DNA of 64,000 nt from Actinomadura sp. DC4 (GCF_030406325.1 NZ_JAUEQY010000031.1:79562-143561); one strand, 5' to 3'. Positions 53,146 to 60,932 are shown, counted from the stretch's first letter. Made by a program: numbers and translations. Notes: generated from the sequence alone by a model not told the origin.

Positions 53146-53496
53146 TCACCCGCGCCGTGCCGGGTCGGTGAAGGCCCGCTCGGCGCGCTCGGCGAGGCGT
53201 ACGTGCCGGCGGGCGGCCATGACCCAGATGGGCTGGACGCCTCCGCAGAGGATCACCCAGGGCAGGCGCACCCCCATGAGGCGTACGTGGGACAGCCCGG
53301 GGGCGAGGGCGAACAGCAGCGGCAGGCCCGTGAGCAACACGAACACGATCGCCGTGCTGGTCAGCGCCAGCCGAGCCTGCGTGCGGATCAAGGACCTGAC
53401 CTGCGCCGCGCCGGGATCGGTGGCCTCGTCGGAGGGTTTTCGGCGGCGGGCGCGCCGGCGGGCGCAGGAGAAGGTCACGGTGACGCGATCGGTCAT
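53146..53496 (-). CDS. Small membrane protein, DUF485-like
   Basis: 116 residues: a basic N-terminus and two membrane helices (about 44-66 and 78-96) with a basic C-terminal tail. Position directly before an acetate-type symporter and its size match DUF485 proteins that accompany ActP. The ATG overlaps the response regulator stop by 4 bp. Confidence 0.75.
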   Translation of the reverse strand: MTDRVTVTFSCARRRARRRKPSDEATDPGAAQVRSLIRTQARLALTSTAIVFVLLTGLPLLFALAPGLSHVRLMGVRLPWVILCGGVQPIWVMAARRHVRLAERAERAFTDPARRG

Positions 53497-54254
53497 CTCG
53501 GGCCGCGGGCCTCCTGCCGGAATCGGCGGACGAGCAGGTCACGGATCTCTCGGGTGTGGCGTCTGGCGACCAGCAGGGGCCGGTCGCCGACCTGGACGAC
53601 GGCGCGGCCGTCGTCCAGGCGCAGCTCGCTGATGTGCGCGGCGGCGACGAGCGTGCTGCGGTGGATGCGGATGAAGCCGGCCGGGCCCCACCGCTCGGCG
53701 AGCGCCGCGAGCGGCACGCGGATGAGATAGCTGCCCTCGCCGGTGTGCAGCCGGACGTAGTCGCCCTGCGCCTCGGCGTGCGTGACGCCGGCGAGCGGGA
53801 TCAGGCGGGTGCGCCCGCCGAGCTCGACCGGGATCATCTCGTCGATTCCAGGCTCGGGCTCGCCGGCGGCCTCGCGGCGCGCGGCCTGCTCGACGCGGCG
53901 TATCGCCTCGCTGAGGCGGCCGGGGTCGACCGGCTTGAGGAGGTAGTCGACGGCGCCGAGCTCGAACGCGGTCACCGCGAACTCGTCGTGCGCCGTGACG
54001 AAGACGACCGCGGGCGGGTCGGCGAAGCCGGTGACGAGCCGGGTGAAGTCGAGCCCGTCCAGGCCGGGCATGCGGATGTCGAGGAAGACCGCGTCGAGAC
54101 GCTCGCCCTCGGTGATCATGTGTCCGAGGTCGCGCAGGGCTTCGGAGGCGTCGGCGGCCGGGTGCACCATCTGCACGCGCGGATGCCGGCGGAGGAGGTA
54201 AGTGAGCTCCTCCAGCGCCGGGGCCTCGTCATCGGCGGCGAGAACGCGCAGCAT
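53493..54254 (-). CDS. LytTR family response regulator
   Basis: 253 residues. Receiver domain 1-120 with the acidic pair DDE at 8-10, phospho-acceptor in VFLDIRMPGLDG, VTAHDEFAV and the Lys of DYLLKPVDP. The C-terminal LytTR DNA-binding domain (150-245) shows HAEAQGDYVRLHT and FIRIHRSTLVAAAHI. It lies 62 bp after the kinase gene and presumably controls the symporter genes it precedes. Confidence 0.94.
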   Translation of the reverse strand: MLRVLAADDEAPALEELTYLLRRHPRVQMVHPAADASEALRDLGHMITEGERLDAVFLDIRMPGLDGLDFTRLVTGFADPPAVVFVTAHDEFAVTAFELGAVDYLLKPVDPGRLSEAIRRVEQAARREAAGEPEPGIDEMIPVELGGRTRLIPLAGVTHAEAQGDYVRLHTGEGSYLIRVPLAALAERWGPAGFIRIHRSTLVAAAHISELRLDDGRAVVQVGDRPLLVARRHTREIRDLLVRRFRQEARGPR

Positions 54255-54316
54255 GGCAGGAGACTCCCCCTTTTACTCTTCGCATGCAACTAATTTCGTA
54301 GAGTGAGACTCTACTC

Positions 54317-55516
54317 TTACCCCGGGGAGAGATTGGTCTGACACTTCGGCACTCTGAAGCTGACCTTCATGCCGGCGCCGACGGCGGTCTCGATGACCAG
54401 GCCGTACTCCTCTCCGTAGACCTGCCGCAGCCGGTCGTCCACGTTGAGCAGGCCGATGCCGCGGGACGTCCCGGTGCTGTCGCCCGCTTCGAGCAGTGCG
54501 CGCAGCTTGTCCGGGTCCATGCCGACGCCGTCGTCCTCGATGCTGATCGCCGCCTCCGCGCCCGCGTCCCGCGCCACGATCCGTACGTGGAAACGCTGCA
54601 TGCCGCACTCCATGCCGTGCCGGATGGCGTTCTCCACGAGCGGCTGCAGCGACAGGAACGGCACGGCCACCGGGAGCACCTCGGGCGCGATCTCGACGCT
54701 GAACCGCAGGCGCTCCTCGCCGAAGCGCGCGCGCTCCAGCAGCAGGTAGCGGTCGATCGAGCGGAGCTCCTCGGCCAGCGTGGTGAAGTCGCGCGGGTTG
54801 CGGAAGGAGTAGCGCGCGAAGTCGGCGAAGTCCAGGACCAGCTCACGCGCGCGCTCGGGGTCCGTGCGGACGAACGAGGCGATCGTGGTCAGGGAGTTGT
54901 AGACGAAGTGCGGGGAGATCTGGGCGCGCAGGGCCCGCATCTCGGCCTCCATCAGCCGCGCCTTGGAGGAGTCGAGCTCGGCGAGCTCGAGCTGTCCCGA
55001 CATCCACCGCGCCACCTCCCCGAGGATCCGCAGCCGCTGGAATCGCGCCCGGTCGGCGTACGCGGCGAGCGCGCCCGCCACCTTTCCGTCGATGGTGAGC
55101 GGCGCGATCATGGCGACGCGCACCTGGCACCCCGGGTCGCCGCAGGCGTCCAGCTCGCGCACGATCACCCGCGGGCGCGCGGCGGTCAGGACCGGCGCGG
55201 CGAGCCGGAGCGTGGAGTCGGAGTGGGCGATGCCGCCCTGCCAGACCAGGAGGCGCTCGGTGTCGGTCACGGCGACGACCGGGACGCCCAGGAGGTCCCG
55301 CAGGTGCCGTACGGCCTTGCGCGCGGAGTCCTCGGTGAGGCCGGCGCGCAGCGAGGTGGAGGCGACGGCGACGGTGTGCAGCGCCGCGAAGGTCGCCTCG
55401 TCGGCGAGCGCCCCCCGGCCGGTGCGTTGCCGCACCGCGCACAGTGACCAGCCCGCGGCACCCACGAGGAGGGCGGACGCCACGGCGAGCAGGGCGTCGG
55501 CGGTAGTCACGAACAT
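54317..55516 (-). CDS. LytS-type sensor histidine kinase
   Basis: 399 residues. One N-terminal membrane helix is followed by a GAF-like sensor domain (about 40-185), then the HisKA-like box with the phospho-His in QISPHFVYNSL, LRSIDRYLLLERARFG, the N box PLVENAIRHGM and G boxes IEDDGVGMD and GIGLLNVDDRL. ATG 55516 gives a short N-terminus before the helix; GTG 55543 would add nine residues. A 7-bp inverted repeat (GTAGAGT-N3-ACTCTAC) sits between this gene and the regulator gene. Confidence 0.92.
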   Translation of the reverse strand: MFVTTADALLAVASALLVGAAGWSLCAVRQRTGRGALADEATFAALHTVAVASTSLRAGLTEDSARKAVRHLRDLLGVPVVAVTDTERLLVWQGGIAHSDSTLRLAAPVLTAARPRVIVRELDACGDPGCQVRVAMIAPLTIDGKVAGALAAYADRARFQRLRILGEVARWMSGQLELAELDSSKARLMEAEMRALRAQISPHFVYNSLTTIASFVRTDPERARELVLDFADFARYSFRNPRDFTTLAEELRSIDRYLLLERARFGEERLRFSVEIAPEVLPVAVPFLSLQPLVENAIRHGMECGMQRFHVRIVARDAGAEAAISIEDDGVGMDPDKLRALLEAGDSTGTSRGIGLLNVDDRLRQVYGEEYGLVIETAVGAGMKVSFRVPKCQTNLSPG

Positions 55517-55586
55517 GACAGCAGACGGTAATGCCTCAGTCACACTTCGCGCGGCGCTTTGCCGGGCCGGTGTTCGTTTCCGCTGT

Positions 55587-56180
55587 TCAGACGGGTGGAG
55601 CTTCCTCCTGGTAGGAGTAGCGCTGCTCCAGCCACGGGTCCGCGACGTTGTGGTAGCCGCGCTCCTCCCAGAAGCCGCGCCGGTTCGCGACGAGGTACTC
55701 GATCGCCCGTACCCACTTGACGCTCTTCCAGCCGTACAGGTGCGGCACCACCATGCGCACCGGCGCGCCGTGCTCGGCGCTCAGGGGCTCGCCGTCCCGG
55801 TGCGTGGCCAGCACGCTCGTGTCGGCCAGGAAGTCCGACATCCGCAGGTTGGCGCTGTAGCCGTAGTCCGCCCAGATCATCACGTGGGTGGCGTCACCGG
55901 CGGGCGGGACGAGTTCGGCGACGGTCGTGGCGAGGATGCCCTCCCAGCGGACGCCCGTGATCGTGAACTTCGTGACGCAGTGGAAGTCGGCGACCACCGG
56001 GTCGCGCGGCATCGCCTCGACCTCGGGCCAGGTCCACCGGTGCTCGCCGCCCGAGGCGGTCGCCCCGTGCACCAGGAGGTCCCAGCGCTCCGGGCGGAAC
56101 CTGGGCACCGGCCCGTAGTGCAGGACCGGCCAGCTCCGGGGGACGTACTGGCCTGGCGGGAGAGGCTCCTCATGGGCCAT
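55587..56180 (-). CDS. Sulfite oxidase-family molybdopterin oxidoreductase
   Basis: 197 residues covering a single oxidoreductase molybdopterin-binding domain. The Mo-ligand cysteine is in VADFHCVTKFTITGVRWEG; later motifs are GYSANLRMSDF, HGAPVRMVVPHLYGWKSVKWV and GYWEERGYHN-like GFWEERGYHN. No Tat signal or C-terminal dimerisation domain is present, so it is a short cytoplasmic relative of the MsrP/YedY type. Substrate unknown. Confidence 0.92.
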   Translation of the reverse strand: MAHEEPLPPGQYVPRSWPVLHYGPVPRFRPERWDLLVHGATASGGEHRWTWPEVEAMPRDPVVADFHCVTKFTITGVRWEGILATTVAELVPPAGDATHVMIWADYGYSANLRMSDFLADTSVLATHRDGEPLSAEHGAPVRMVVPHLYGWKSVKWVRAIEYLVANRRGFWEERGYHNVADPWLEQRYSYQEEAPPV

Positions 56181-56293
56181 CGCGGGTCTCCGGCCTGTTC
56201 GTCATCGCCGGTCATCCTCCCATCCACCTGCGAGGCGGGGTCGCATGCCCCTCCCCGCACGCGCACCACCGGGCATCGGCTACTGTGTGCGGC

Positions 56294-56365
56294 GTGAGCA
56301 ACGTCTTCTCCTTTACCTATGGCGGGCCCGGGTCACGGGCGGCTGCCAGGAAGACGCTGCACTAA
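56294..56365 (+). CDS. Leader peptide of the DAHP synthase attenuator
   Basis: A 23-codon ORF, GTG to TAA, with residues 4-9 VFSFTY: Phe codons TTC and TTT and a Tyr codon TAT in a five-codon window. Both TTT and TAT are rare in this GC-rich genome, which would strengthen stalling. A -10 box 7 nt upstream makes it leaderless. It probably senses charged tRNA(Phe) and tRNA(Tyr). Confidence 0.7.
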   Translation: MSNVFSFTYGGPGSRAAARKTLH

Positions 56366-56379
56366 AGGCAACCGCTGAA

Positions 56380-56422
56380 CGAATGCCCCGGGCCCTTGCG
56401 GTCCGGGGCATTCGTCGTTTCT
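56380..56422 (+). terminator. Attenuator terminator hairpin
   Basis: CGAATGCCCCGG (56380-56391) and CCGGGGCATTCG (56403-56414) pair perfectly over 12 bp with an 11-nt loop, followed by TCGTTTCT. The T-run is weak, as is common in actinobacteria. It lies between the leader peptide and the DAHP synthase ribosome binding site. Confidence 0.7.
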
Positions 56423-56438
56423 GGATCAGGGAGCAAGC

Positions 56439-57461
56439 ATGGTCGTCGTCATGGCCGCAGAGGCCTCGGAAGCAGATGTCCAGGCCGTCGTCACACTCGT
56501 CGAGACGGCGGGCGGTGAGGCGTTCGTGAGCCGCGGCGTCAGCCGTACGGTCGTGGGGCTGGTCGGCGACGTCGAGCGGTTCGGCACCCTCAACCTGCGC
56601 GGCCTGCCCGGGGTCCGCGACGTCATACGGATCTCGGTGCCGTACAAGCTGGTCAGCCGGGAGAACCACCCGCAGCGCTCCGTCGTACGGGTCGGGGGCG
56701 TGCCGATCGGCCCGGACACGATGACGCTCATCGCCGGGCCGTGCGCGGTGGAGACGCCGGAGCAGACGCTGGGCGCGGCGCAGATGGCGCAGGCCGCCGG
56801 GGCGACGCTGCTGCGGGGCGGCGCGTTCAAGCCGCGCACCTCGCCGTACGCCTTCCAGGGGCTGGGTGAGAAGGGCCTGCGGATCCTGGCGGAGGTGCGC
56901 GAGGAGACGGGCATGCCGATCGTGACGGAGGTCGTGGACGCCCGCGACGTCGAGCTGGTCGCCTCCTACGCCGACATGCTGCAGGTGGGCACGCGGAACA
57001 TGCAGAACTTCGCGCTGCTGCAGGCGGTCGGCGGCGCCGGCCGGCCGGTGATGCTGAAGCGCGGCTTCAACGCGACGATCGAGGAGTGGCTGATGGCCGC
57101 GGAGTACATCGCCCAGCGCGGCAACCTCGACATCGTCTTGTGCGAGCGCGGGATCCGGACCTTCGAGAAGGCGACGCGGAACACCCTGGACATCTCGGCG
57201 GTGCCGGTCGCACAGAAGCTCTCCCACCTGCCGGTCATCATCGACCCGTCACACTCGGGCGGCCACCGCGAGCTGGTCCTGCCCCTGACCCGCGCGGCCA
57301 TCGCGGTGGGCGCGGACGGCGTGATCATCGACGTGCATCCGCATCCGGAGCAGGCCCTGTGCGACGGCCCGCAGGCCCTGGTCAACGGCGACCTGCGCGA
57401 GCTGGCCAAGACGGTCCGCGAGCTGCCGCCGCTGGTGAACCGCGTGCTGACCCAGGCGTGA
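56439..57461 (+). CDS. aroF: 3-deoxy-7-phosphoheptulonate (DAHP) synthase, type I-beta
   Basis: 340 residues; first step of the shikimate pathway. An N-terminal ferredoxin-like regulatory domain (1-75, VVVMAAEASEADVQAVV) precedes the barrel with MTLIAGPCAVETPEQ, LLRGGAFKPRTSPYAFQG, GTRNMQNF, the metal Cys in VLCERGIRTF and DPSHSGGHRELV. This is the Thermotoga/Bacillus class, not the type II enzyme usual in Streptomyces and mycobacteria. An attenuator controls it. Confidence 0.95.
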   Translation: MVVVMAAEASEADVQAVVTLVETAGGEAFVSRGVSRTVVGLVGDVERFGTLNLRGLPGVRDVIRISVPYKLVSRENHPQRSVVRVGGVPIGPDTMTLIAGPCAVETPEQTLGAAQMAQAAGATLLRGGAFKPRTSPYAFQGLGEKGLRILAEVREETGMPIVTEVVDARDVELVASYADMLQVGTRNMQNFALLQAVGGAGRPVMLKRGFNATIEEWLMAAEYIAQRGNLDIVLCERGIRTFEKATRNTLDISAVPVAQKLSHLPVIIDPSHSGGHRELVLPLTRAAIAVGADGVIIDVHPHPEQALCDGPQALVNGDLRELAKTVRELPPLVNRVLTQA

Positions 57462-57494
57462 GCTCCGGGGGAGGGCGGCGCCCTCCCCCGGAGC
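57462..57494. terminator. Bidirectional terminator between aroF and the rhodanese gene
   Basis: GCTCCGGGGGAGGGC and its exact complement pair over 15 bp around a GGC loop, filling the space between two convergent genes. No T-run follows on either strand, as is frequent for actinobacterial terminators. Confidence 0.8.
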
Positions 57495-57498
57495 CGGA

Positions 57499-57825
57499 TC
57501 ACGCGGACTCGGTCGGCAGGCCCGCCTCTACCCAGTCCTGGATGCCCTCGCGGTACCTGCGGACGTTGGTGTACCCGAGGGCGGTGAGGCGGTCGGCGAC
57601 CTGGCCGCTGTTGGGGCACGCGATGTTGGAGCAGTAGGTGACGATCGCGGCGTCGAGGTCCGGGAGCAGCGTGGGCGCCTGGGCGTCGACGTCGTCGCGG
57701 ACGAGCGGCCGGGCGCCGGGCAGGTGCTGCCGGGCGTAGTAGTCGCCGCCGAGTGCGTCGAGGACGGTGACGGTGCCCGCGTCGAGCTCTTTCCTGAGTT
57801 CGTCGCGGGTGATGAGTGCGGTCAT
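57499..57825 (-). CDS. Single-domain rhodanese-like sulfurtransferase
   Basis: 108 residues, one rhodanese domain. The active-site Cys is in IVTYCSNIACPNSG, a longer and unusual loop with a second Cys four residues on. The N-terminal LLTRDELRKEL-like helix and C-terminal YREGIQDWVEAG complete the fold. GGAGG lies 6 nt before ATG 57825. Divergent from a TetR gene with palindromic operators between them. The nearby thiI lacks a rhodanese domain. Confidence 0.92.
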   Translation of the reverse strand: MTALITRDELRKELDAGTVTVLDALGGDYYARQHLPGARPLVRDDVDAQAPTLLPDLDAAIVTYCSNIACPNSGQVADRLTALGYTNVRRYREGIQDWVEAGLPTESA

Positions 57826-57844
57826 GGCACACCTCCGAGAGAAT

Positions 57845-57893
57845 CGGACTATAGTCCGGTTTGTGGCTCACGACGATAGCGGACTACGGTCCG
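57845..57893. promoter_or_regulatory. Two palindromic TetR operators
   Basis: CGGACTATAGTCCG (57845-57858), a perfect 14-bp palindrome, and CGGACTACGGTCCG (57880-57893), the same with a 2-bp centre change, lie 35 bp apart between the divergent genes. TATAGT inside the first can serve as a -10 box on either strand: 7 nt before GTG 57863 on the plus strand and about 20 nt before the rhodanese start. Binding would block both promoters. Confidence 0.85.
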
Positions 57894-58480
57894 CTTCTGC
57901 AATGCCGTTGGAACTGTTGCTGACGCCGCCGCCCCCGAAGGAGCGGGCGGACGCGGTGCGCAACCGGGCCGCGGTGCTAGAGGCCGCCGCCCGGCTGTTC
58001 GCCGAGCGAGGCGTGGAGGCGGTCTCCATGGACCAGGTGGCCGCGGCGGCGGGTGTCGGCAAGGGCACCCTCTTCCGCCGGTTCGGCGACAAGTCGGGGC
58101 TGGCCGTCGCCCTGCTGGACGCGCGCGAGCGTGAGCTGCAGGAGGCGATCCTGCGGGGGCCGCCGCCGCTCGGGCCCGGCTCCGCGGCCGGCGACCGGCT
58201 CGCGGCCTTCGTGGGCGCCTACTTCGACTACCTGCTGGAACACCTGGACCTGGTGCGGATGTCGGAGACCGCGGCGCCGGGCGCCCGCTACCGGATCGGC
58301 GCCTACCGGTTCTGGCACCGGCACGCGGCGATCCTGCTCGCCGGCGGGCCGGACCCGGACCACACCGCCCACGCGCTGCTCGCCGCCCTCTCGGCCGAGC
58401 ACGTGTCCGCGCTCCTGCCGGAGCTGGGCGAGGAGCGGATGCGCGCCGGTCTCCTCCGCCTCGCTCGTTCGGCGGCGTGA
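57863..58480 (+). CDS. TetR family repressor
   Basis: 205 residues from GTG 57863. The HTH lies at about 35-80 (AAARLFAERGVEAVSMDQVAAAAGVGKGTLFRRFGDKSGL), followed by a helical ligand domain. The start is uncertain: GTG 57863 lies 7 nt after a TATAGT box and would be leaderless, with the second operator inside the gene; ATG 57902 lacks a ribosome binding site but leaves both operators outside. It probably represses itself and the rhodanese gene. Confidence 0.9.
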   Translation: MAHDDSGLRSASAMPLELLLTPPPPKERADAVRNRAAVLEAAARLFAERGVEAVSMDQVAAAAGVGKGTLFRRFGDKSGLAVALLDARERELQEAILRGPPPLGPGSAAGDRLAAFVGAYFDYLLEHLDLVRMSETAAPGARYRIGAYRFWHRHAAILLAGGPDPDHTAHALLAALSAEHVSALLPELGEERMRAGLLRLARSAA

Positions 58481-58500
58481 CGCTCCGGGTTCGCGGCCGT

Positions 58501-58608
58501 TAAGCTGCCCGGCATGGCGTACTTCACCGCGCAGCTCGGCCCGCCCCGGATCTGACCGGGGCCGCCCTCCCTCACGCGCCAGGCCTCGAGGCCGCGCGTG
58601 TTCTCTCG
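58501..58608 (+). promoter_or_regulatory. Mini-ORF plus hairpin leader before the EamA exporter
   Basis: A TAAGCT -10 box lies 7 nt before a 13-codon ORF (58514-58555). The ORF's last codons and stop sit in hairpin GCCCCGG-ATCTGA-CCGGGGC (58543-58562). A second strong hairpin, CACGCG...GGCC-TCGA-GGCC...CGCGTG (58573-58600), is followed by TTCTCTC and resembles an intrinsic terminator. The exporter start with its own GGAG site comes 65 nt later. The layout suggests ribosome- or ligand-controlled attenuation. Confidence 0.55.
58514..58555 (+). CDS. 13-residue leader peptide
   Basis: ATG to TGA, product MAYFTAQLGPPRI. It is leaderless by position of its -10 box. It ends Pro-Pro-Arg-Ile just before the stop, a sequence type that can slow ribosomes. 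No known leader family is recognised. Its stop codon lies in the loop of a GC hairpin, so ribosome position could change folding. Confidence 0.45.
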   Translation: MAYFTAQLGPPRI

Positions 58609-58665
58609 CCTACGCGCGCCCCGGAATCGACGTTCTCATCCGGTTCGATATCTGGAGCGTCATCC

Positions 58666-59568
58666 GTGACCAGTACGTCCTTGTCCTCGACCACGCCCGT
58701 ACGGCGGTTCGGCGGAGCCGCCGACATCATGCTCGCCGCCGCGCTCTGGGGCACCACCGGCACCGTCCGCAGCTTCGTCCACGCCAGCCCCGTCGCCGTC
58801 GGCGCCGCGCGGCTGCTCATCGGCGGGGCCGTCCTGTTCGCCCTCGCACTCCGCTCGGGCGGTCTCCGTCCCCTGCTCGACGGCGGCCGCCGGACCCGTC
58901 TGATCCTGCTCCTCGGCGCCGTCCTCGCGGCCGTCTACCAGGTGGCGTTCTTCAGCGCCGTCGCCCGTACGGGCGTGGCCACCGGGACCGTCGTCACGAT
59001 CGGCAGCGGGCCCGTCTTCGCCGGTCTGCTGTCCTGGCTGCTGAGGATGGGCGCGCCGACCCGCCGCTGGCTGCTGTCCACCGCCGGCGCGGTGGCCGGC
59101 TGTGCCGCCCTGACCGCCGGCGGGAGATCCGCGGGCGTCGAACCGCTGGGCATCGCGCTGGCCCTGCTTTCCGGCTTCGGCTACGCGGCGTACGCCACCG
59201 TGGCGTCGAGCCTGATCACCCGCGGCGAGAACGACCGGGCGGTCGTCGGGGCGCTGTTCGGCGGCGCGGGCCTCCTGTTGCTCCCCGTGCTGCTGGCGTA
59301 CGGGCCGGGCTGGCTGCTCACCGGGCAGGGCGGCCCGGCCGCGCTGTACCTCGGCCTGGTCACCACCGGCGTGGGCTACGTGCTGTACGGCCGGGGCCTG
59401 CGGACGACCCCGGTCGCGGTGGCGACGACGCTGACGCTGGCCGAGCCCGCGGTCGCCGCGGTGCTCGGCCTCGTCGTGCTCGGCGAGCACCTGGGCACGG
59501 TCGCCCTGGGTGGCCTGGCCCTGCTCGTCCTCAGCCTGCTCGTGCTCGCCCTCCCCGTGCGGGGCTGA
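58666..59568 (+). CDS. EamA/DMT family exporter
   Basis: 300 residues, ten membrane helices in two EamA repeats. Repeat one starts MLAAALWGTTGTVRSFV and ends in a helix near GTVVTIGSGPVFAGLLSWLL; repeat two contains LLSGFGYAAYATVASSLI and the terminal TLTLAEPAVAAVLGLVVLGEHL. Members export amino acids or metabolites; the substrate is unknown. GTG 58666 has GGAG 9 nt upstream. It ends 4 bp from the convergent thiI. Confidence 0.92.
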   Translation: MTSTSLSSTTPVRRFGGAADIMLAAALWGTTGTVRSFVHASPVAVGAARLLIGGAVLFALALRSGGLRPLLDGGRRTRLILLLGAVLAAVYQVAFFSAVARTGVATGTVVTIGSGPVFAGLLSWLLRMGAPTRRWLLSTAGAVAGCAALTAGGRSAGVEPLGIALALLSGFGYAAYATVASSLITRGENDRAVVGALFGGAGLLLLPVLLAYGPGWLLTGQGGPAALYLGLVTTGVGYVLYGRGLRTTPVAVATTLTLAEPAVAAVLGLVVLGEHLGTVALGGLALLVLSLLVLALPVRG

Positions 59569-59572
59569 GGGG

Positions 59573-60847
59573 TCAGGCGCCCGGGTCGCCGTACGACGGG
59601 CGGTGCTCCTGAAGGGTCGTGGAGAGCTGCTCGGCCATCTCCCCCGCGTCGAGGCGCTTCTCGATCTGACGCAGGTCGTCGATCTTGGCGCGCGTCTCGG
59701 CGCGGCGGGGGGTCAGGACCGTGCAGCAGTCCTCGTCCGGGAGTTCGGAGATGGCCAGCGTATGGATGCGGCGGGCCTCGGCCATGATCTCGATCTTGTC
59801 CATGCCGATGAGCGGCCGCATGATCGGGAGCTCCACCGCGTCATCGAGGGCGGTGATGTTCTGCAGGGTCTGGCTGCTCACCTGGCCGAGGGCGTCGCCG
59901 GTGATGAGCGCCGCGCCGCCGAGGTTGTGCGCGACCACCTCGGCGGTCTTCAGCATGAGGCGACGCTGGGCCACGATCTGCAGCCGGTCGGCGCCGGAGG
60001 ACTTGATCTGCTGCTGCGCCTTGCCGAACGGCACGACGAACAGCCGCGAGCCGCCCTGGAACTTGTCGAGCTCGCGGACCAGCGCGTACGCCTTGTAGAT
60101 CGACTCGGGCCCGGTGAACGGCATGCCGGAGAAGTGCAGGAAGTCGACCTTGAGGCCGCGGCGCATCATGCGGTAGGCGGCCACCGGCGAGTCGATGCCA
60201 CCGGACATCAGCACGAGGGCACGGCCGCTCATGCCGACCGGCAGGCCGCCCGCGCCCGGGGTGCCGTCGGTGAAGACGAACACCTCGCGCTGGTCGACCT
60301 CGATGAAGACCGCGATGTCGGGGTGCTTGAGGTTGACCGGCAGGTCGTAGCGCTCCTGGACCTTGGAGCCGACCAGGATGTTCAGCTCCGAAGAGGTCAT
60401 CGGGAAGCGCTTGTCGCGGCGGCGCGCACGGATCGCGAACGCGCCCTTACGGACGAGCGCGGGGTGCTGGCCCACGAGGTCGAGGGCGGCCTGCACGGTG
60501 GCGTCCGGCTCCTTGGCGACCCGCCATGCGCGGTGCACCCAGACGATGCCCATGACGTCGAGCATCCGCCGCGCGACGGCGTCGACGTCGGCGAGCTCGC
60601 CGCTCTCGGCGCGTACGACGATGACACCCTCGCGCTGCCAGATCTGGATCTTGATGCCGAGGCCCTTGACCGCACTGCGGATGTTGTTCTGCAGGCGCCG
60701 CTCGAACTGGTCGCGGTTGCGGCCCTTCAGCACGATCTCGCCCAGCTTGAGGAGCACACACGGCTCGCCGGCCACGGGCGCCTTCGCGTCCTGGCCGGGG
60801 GCCGTGCTCGTGCCGACCTGCCCGGCCGCCGCGTCGAGCATCGGCAT
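59573..60847 (-). CDS. thiI: tRNA 4-thiouridine synthase ThiI, without rhodanese domain
   Basis: 424 residues. Ferredoxin-like and THUMP domains (about 30-190, with VLLKLGEIVLKGRNRDQFERR at the start) are followed by the PP-loop AANH domain with VLMSGGIDSPVAAY. A CC pair (DEDCCTVL) near residue 360 can be the catalytic cysteine. The C-terminal rhodanese domain of E. coli ThiI is absent, as in many Gram-positives, so another protein must supply sulfur. The first 25 residues are a Gln/Ala-rich extension. Confidence 0.95.
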   Translation of the reverse strand: MPMLDAAAGQVGTSTAPGQDAKAPVAGEPCVLLKLGEIVLKGRNRDQFERRLQNNIRSAVKGLGIKIQIWQREGVIVVRAESGELADVDAVARRMLDVMGIVWVHRAWRVAKEPDATVQAALDLVGQHPALVRKGAFAIRARRRDKRFPMTSSELNILVGSKVQERYDLPVNLKHPDIAVFIEVDQREVFVFTDGTPGAGGLPVGMSGRALVLMSGGIDSPVAAYRMMRRGLKVDFLHFSGMPFTGPESIYKAYALVRELDKFQGGSRLFVVPFGKAQQQIKSSGADRLQIVAQRRLMLKTAEVVAHNLGGAALITGDALGQVSSQTLQNITALDDAVELPIMRPLIGMDKIEIMAEARRIHTLAISELPDEDCCTVLTPRRAETRAKIDDLRQIEKRLDAGEMAEQLSTTLQEHRPSYGDPGA

Positions 60848-60932
60848 GGTGGACCTCCTGCAAGGGGGAACGGGGTAGACGCCTAGTGTCGCGCAAGAAT
60901 TGCAACGCCGCGACTCGGCGGCGGTGTTCCCC

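Larger units (their letters stand above)
56281..56422 (+). promoter_or_regulatory. Aromatic amino acid attenuator before DAHP synthase
   Basis: Order of elements: TACTGT -10 box; a mini-ORF starting 7 nt later with Phe, Phe and Tyr codons; a small hairpin GCCCG-N5-CGGGC (56326-56340) straddling the mini-ORF; then a 12-bp terminator hairpin (56380-56414). GGGCCCGGG (56324-56332) is exactly complementary to CCCGGGCCC (56387-56395) in the terminator, giving an alternative antiterminator. This is the classic trp/phe-type attenuation layout. Confidence 0.75.

Noticed and set aside
54298..54314. GTAGAGT-N3-ACTCTAC inverted repeat between the LytS and LytTR genes
   Set aside because: Short loop, no T-run, and position at the end of the kinase gene; it could be an operator or processing site, but nothing decides it.
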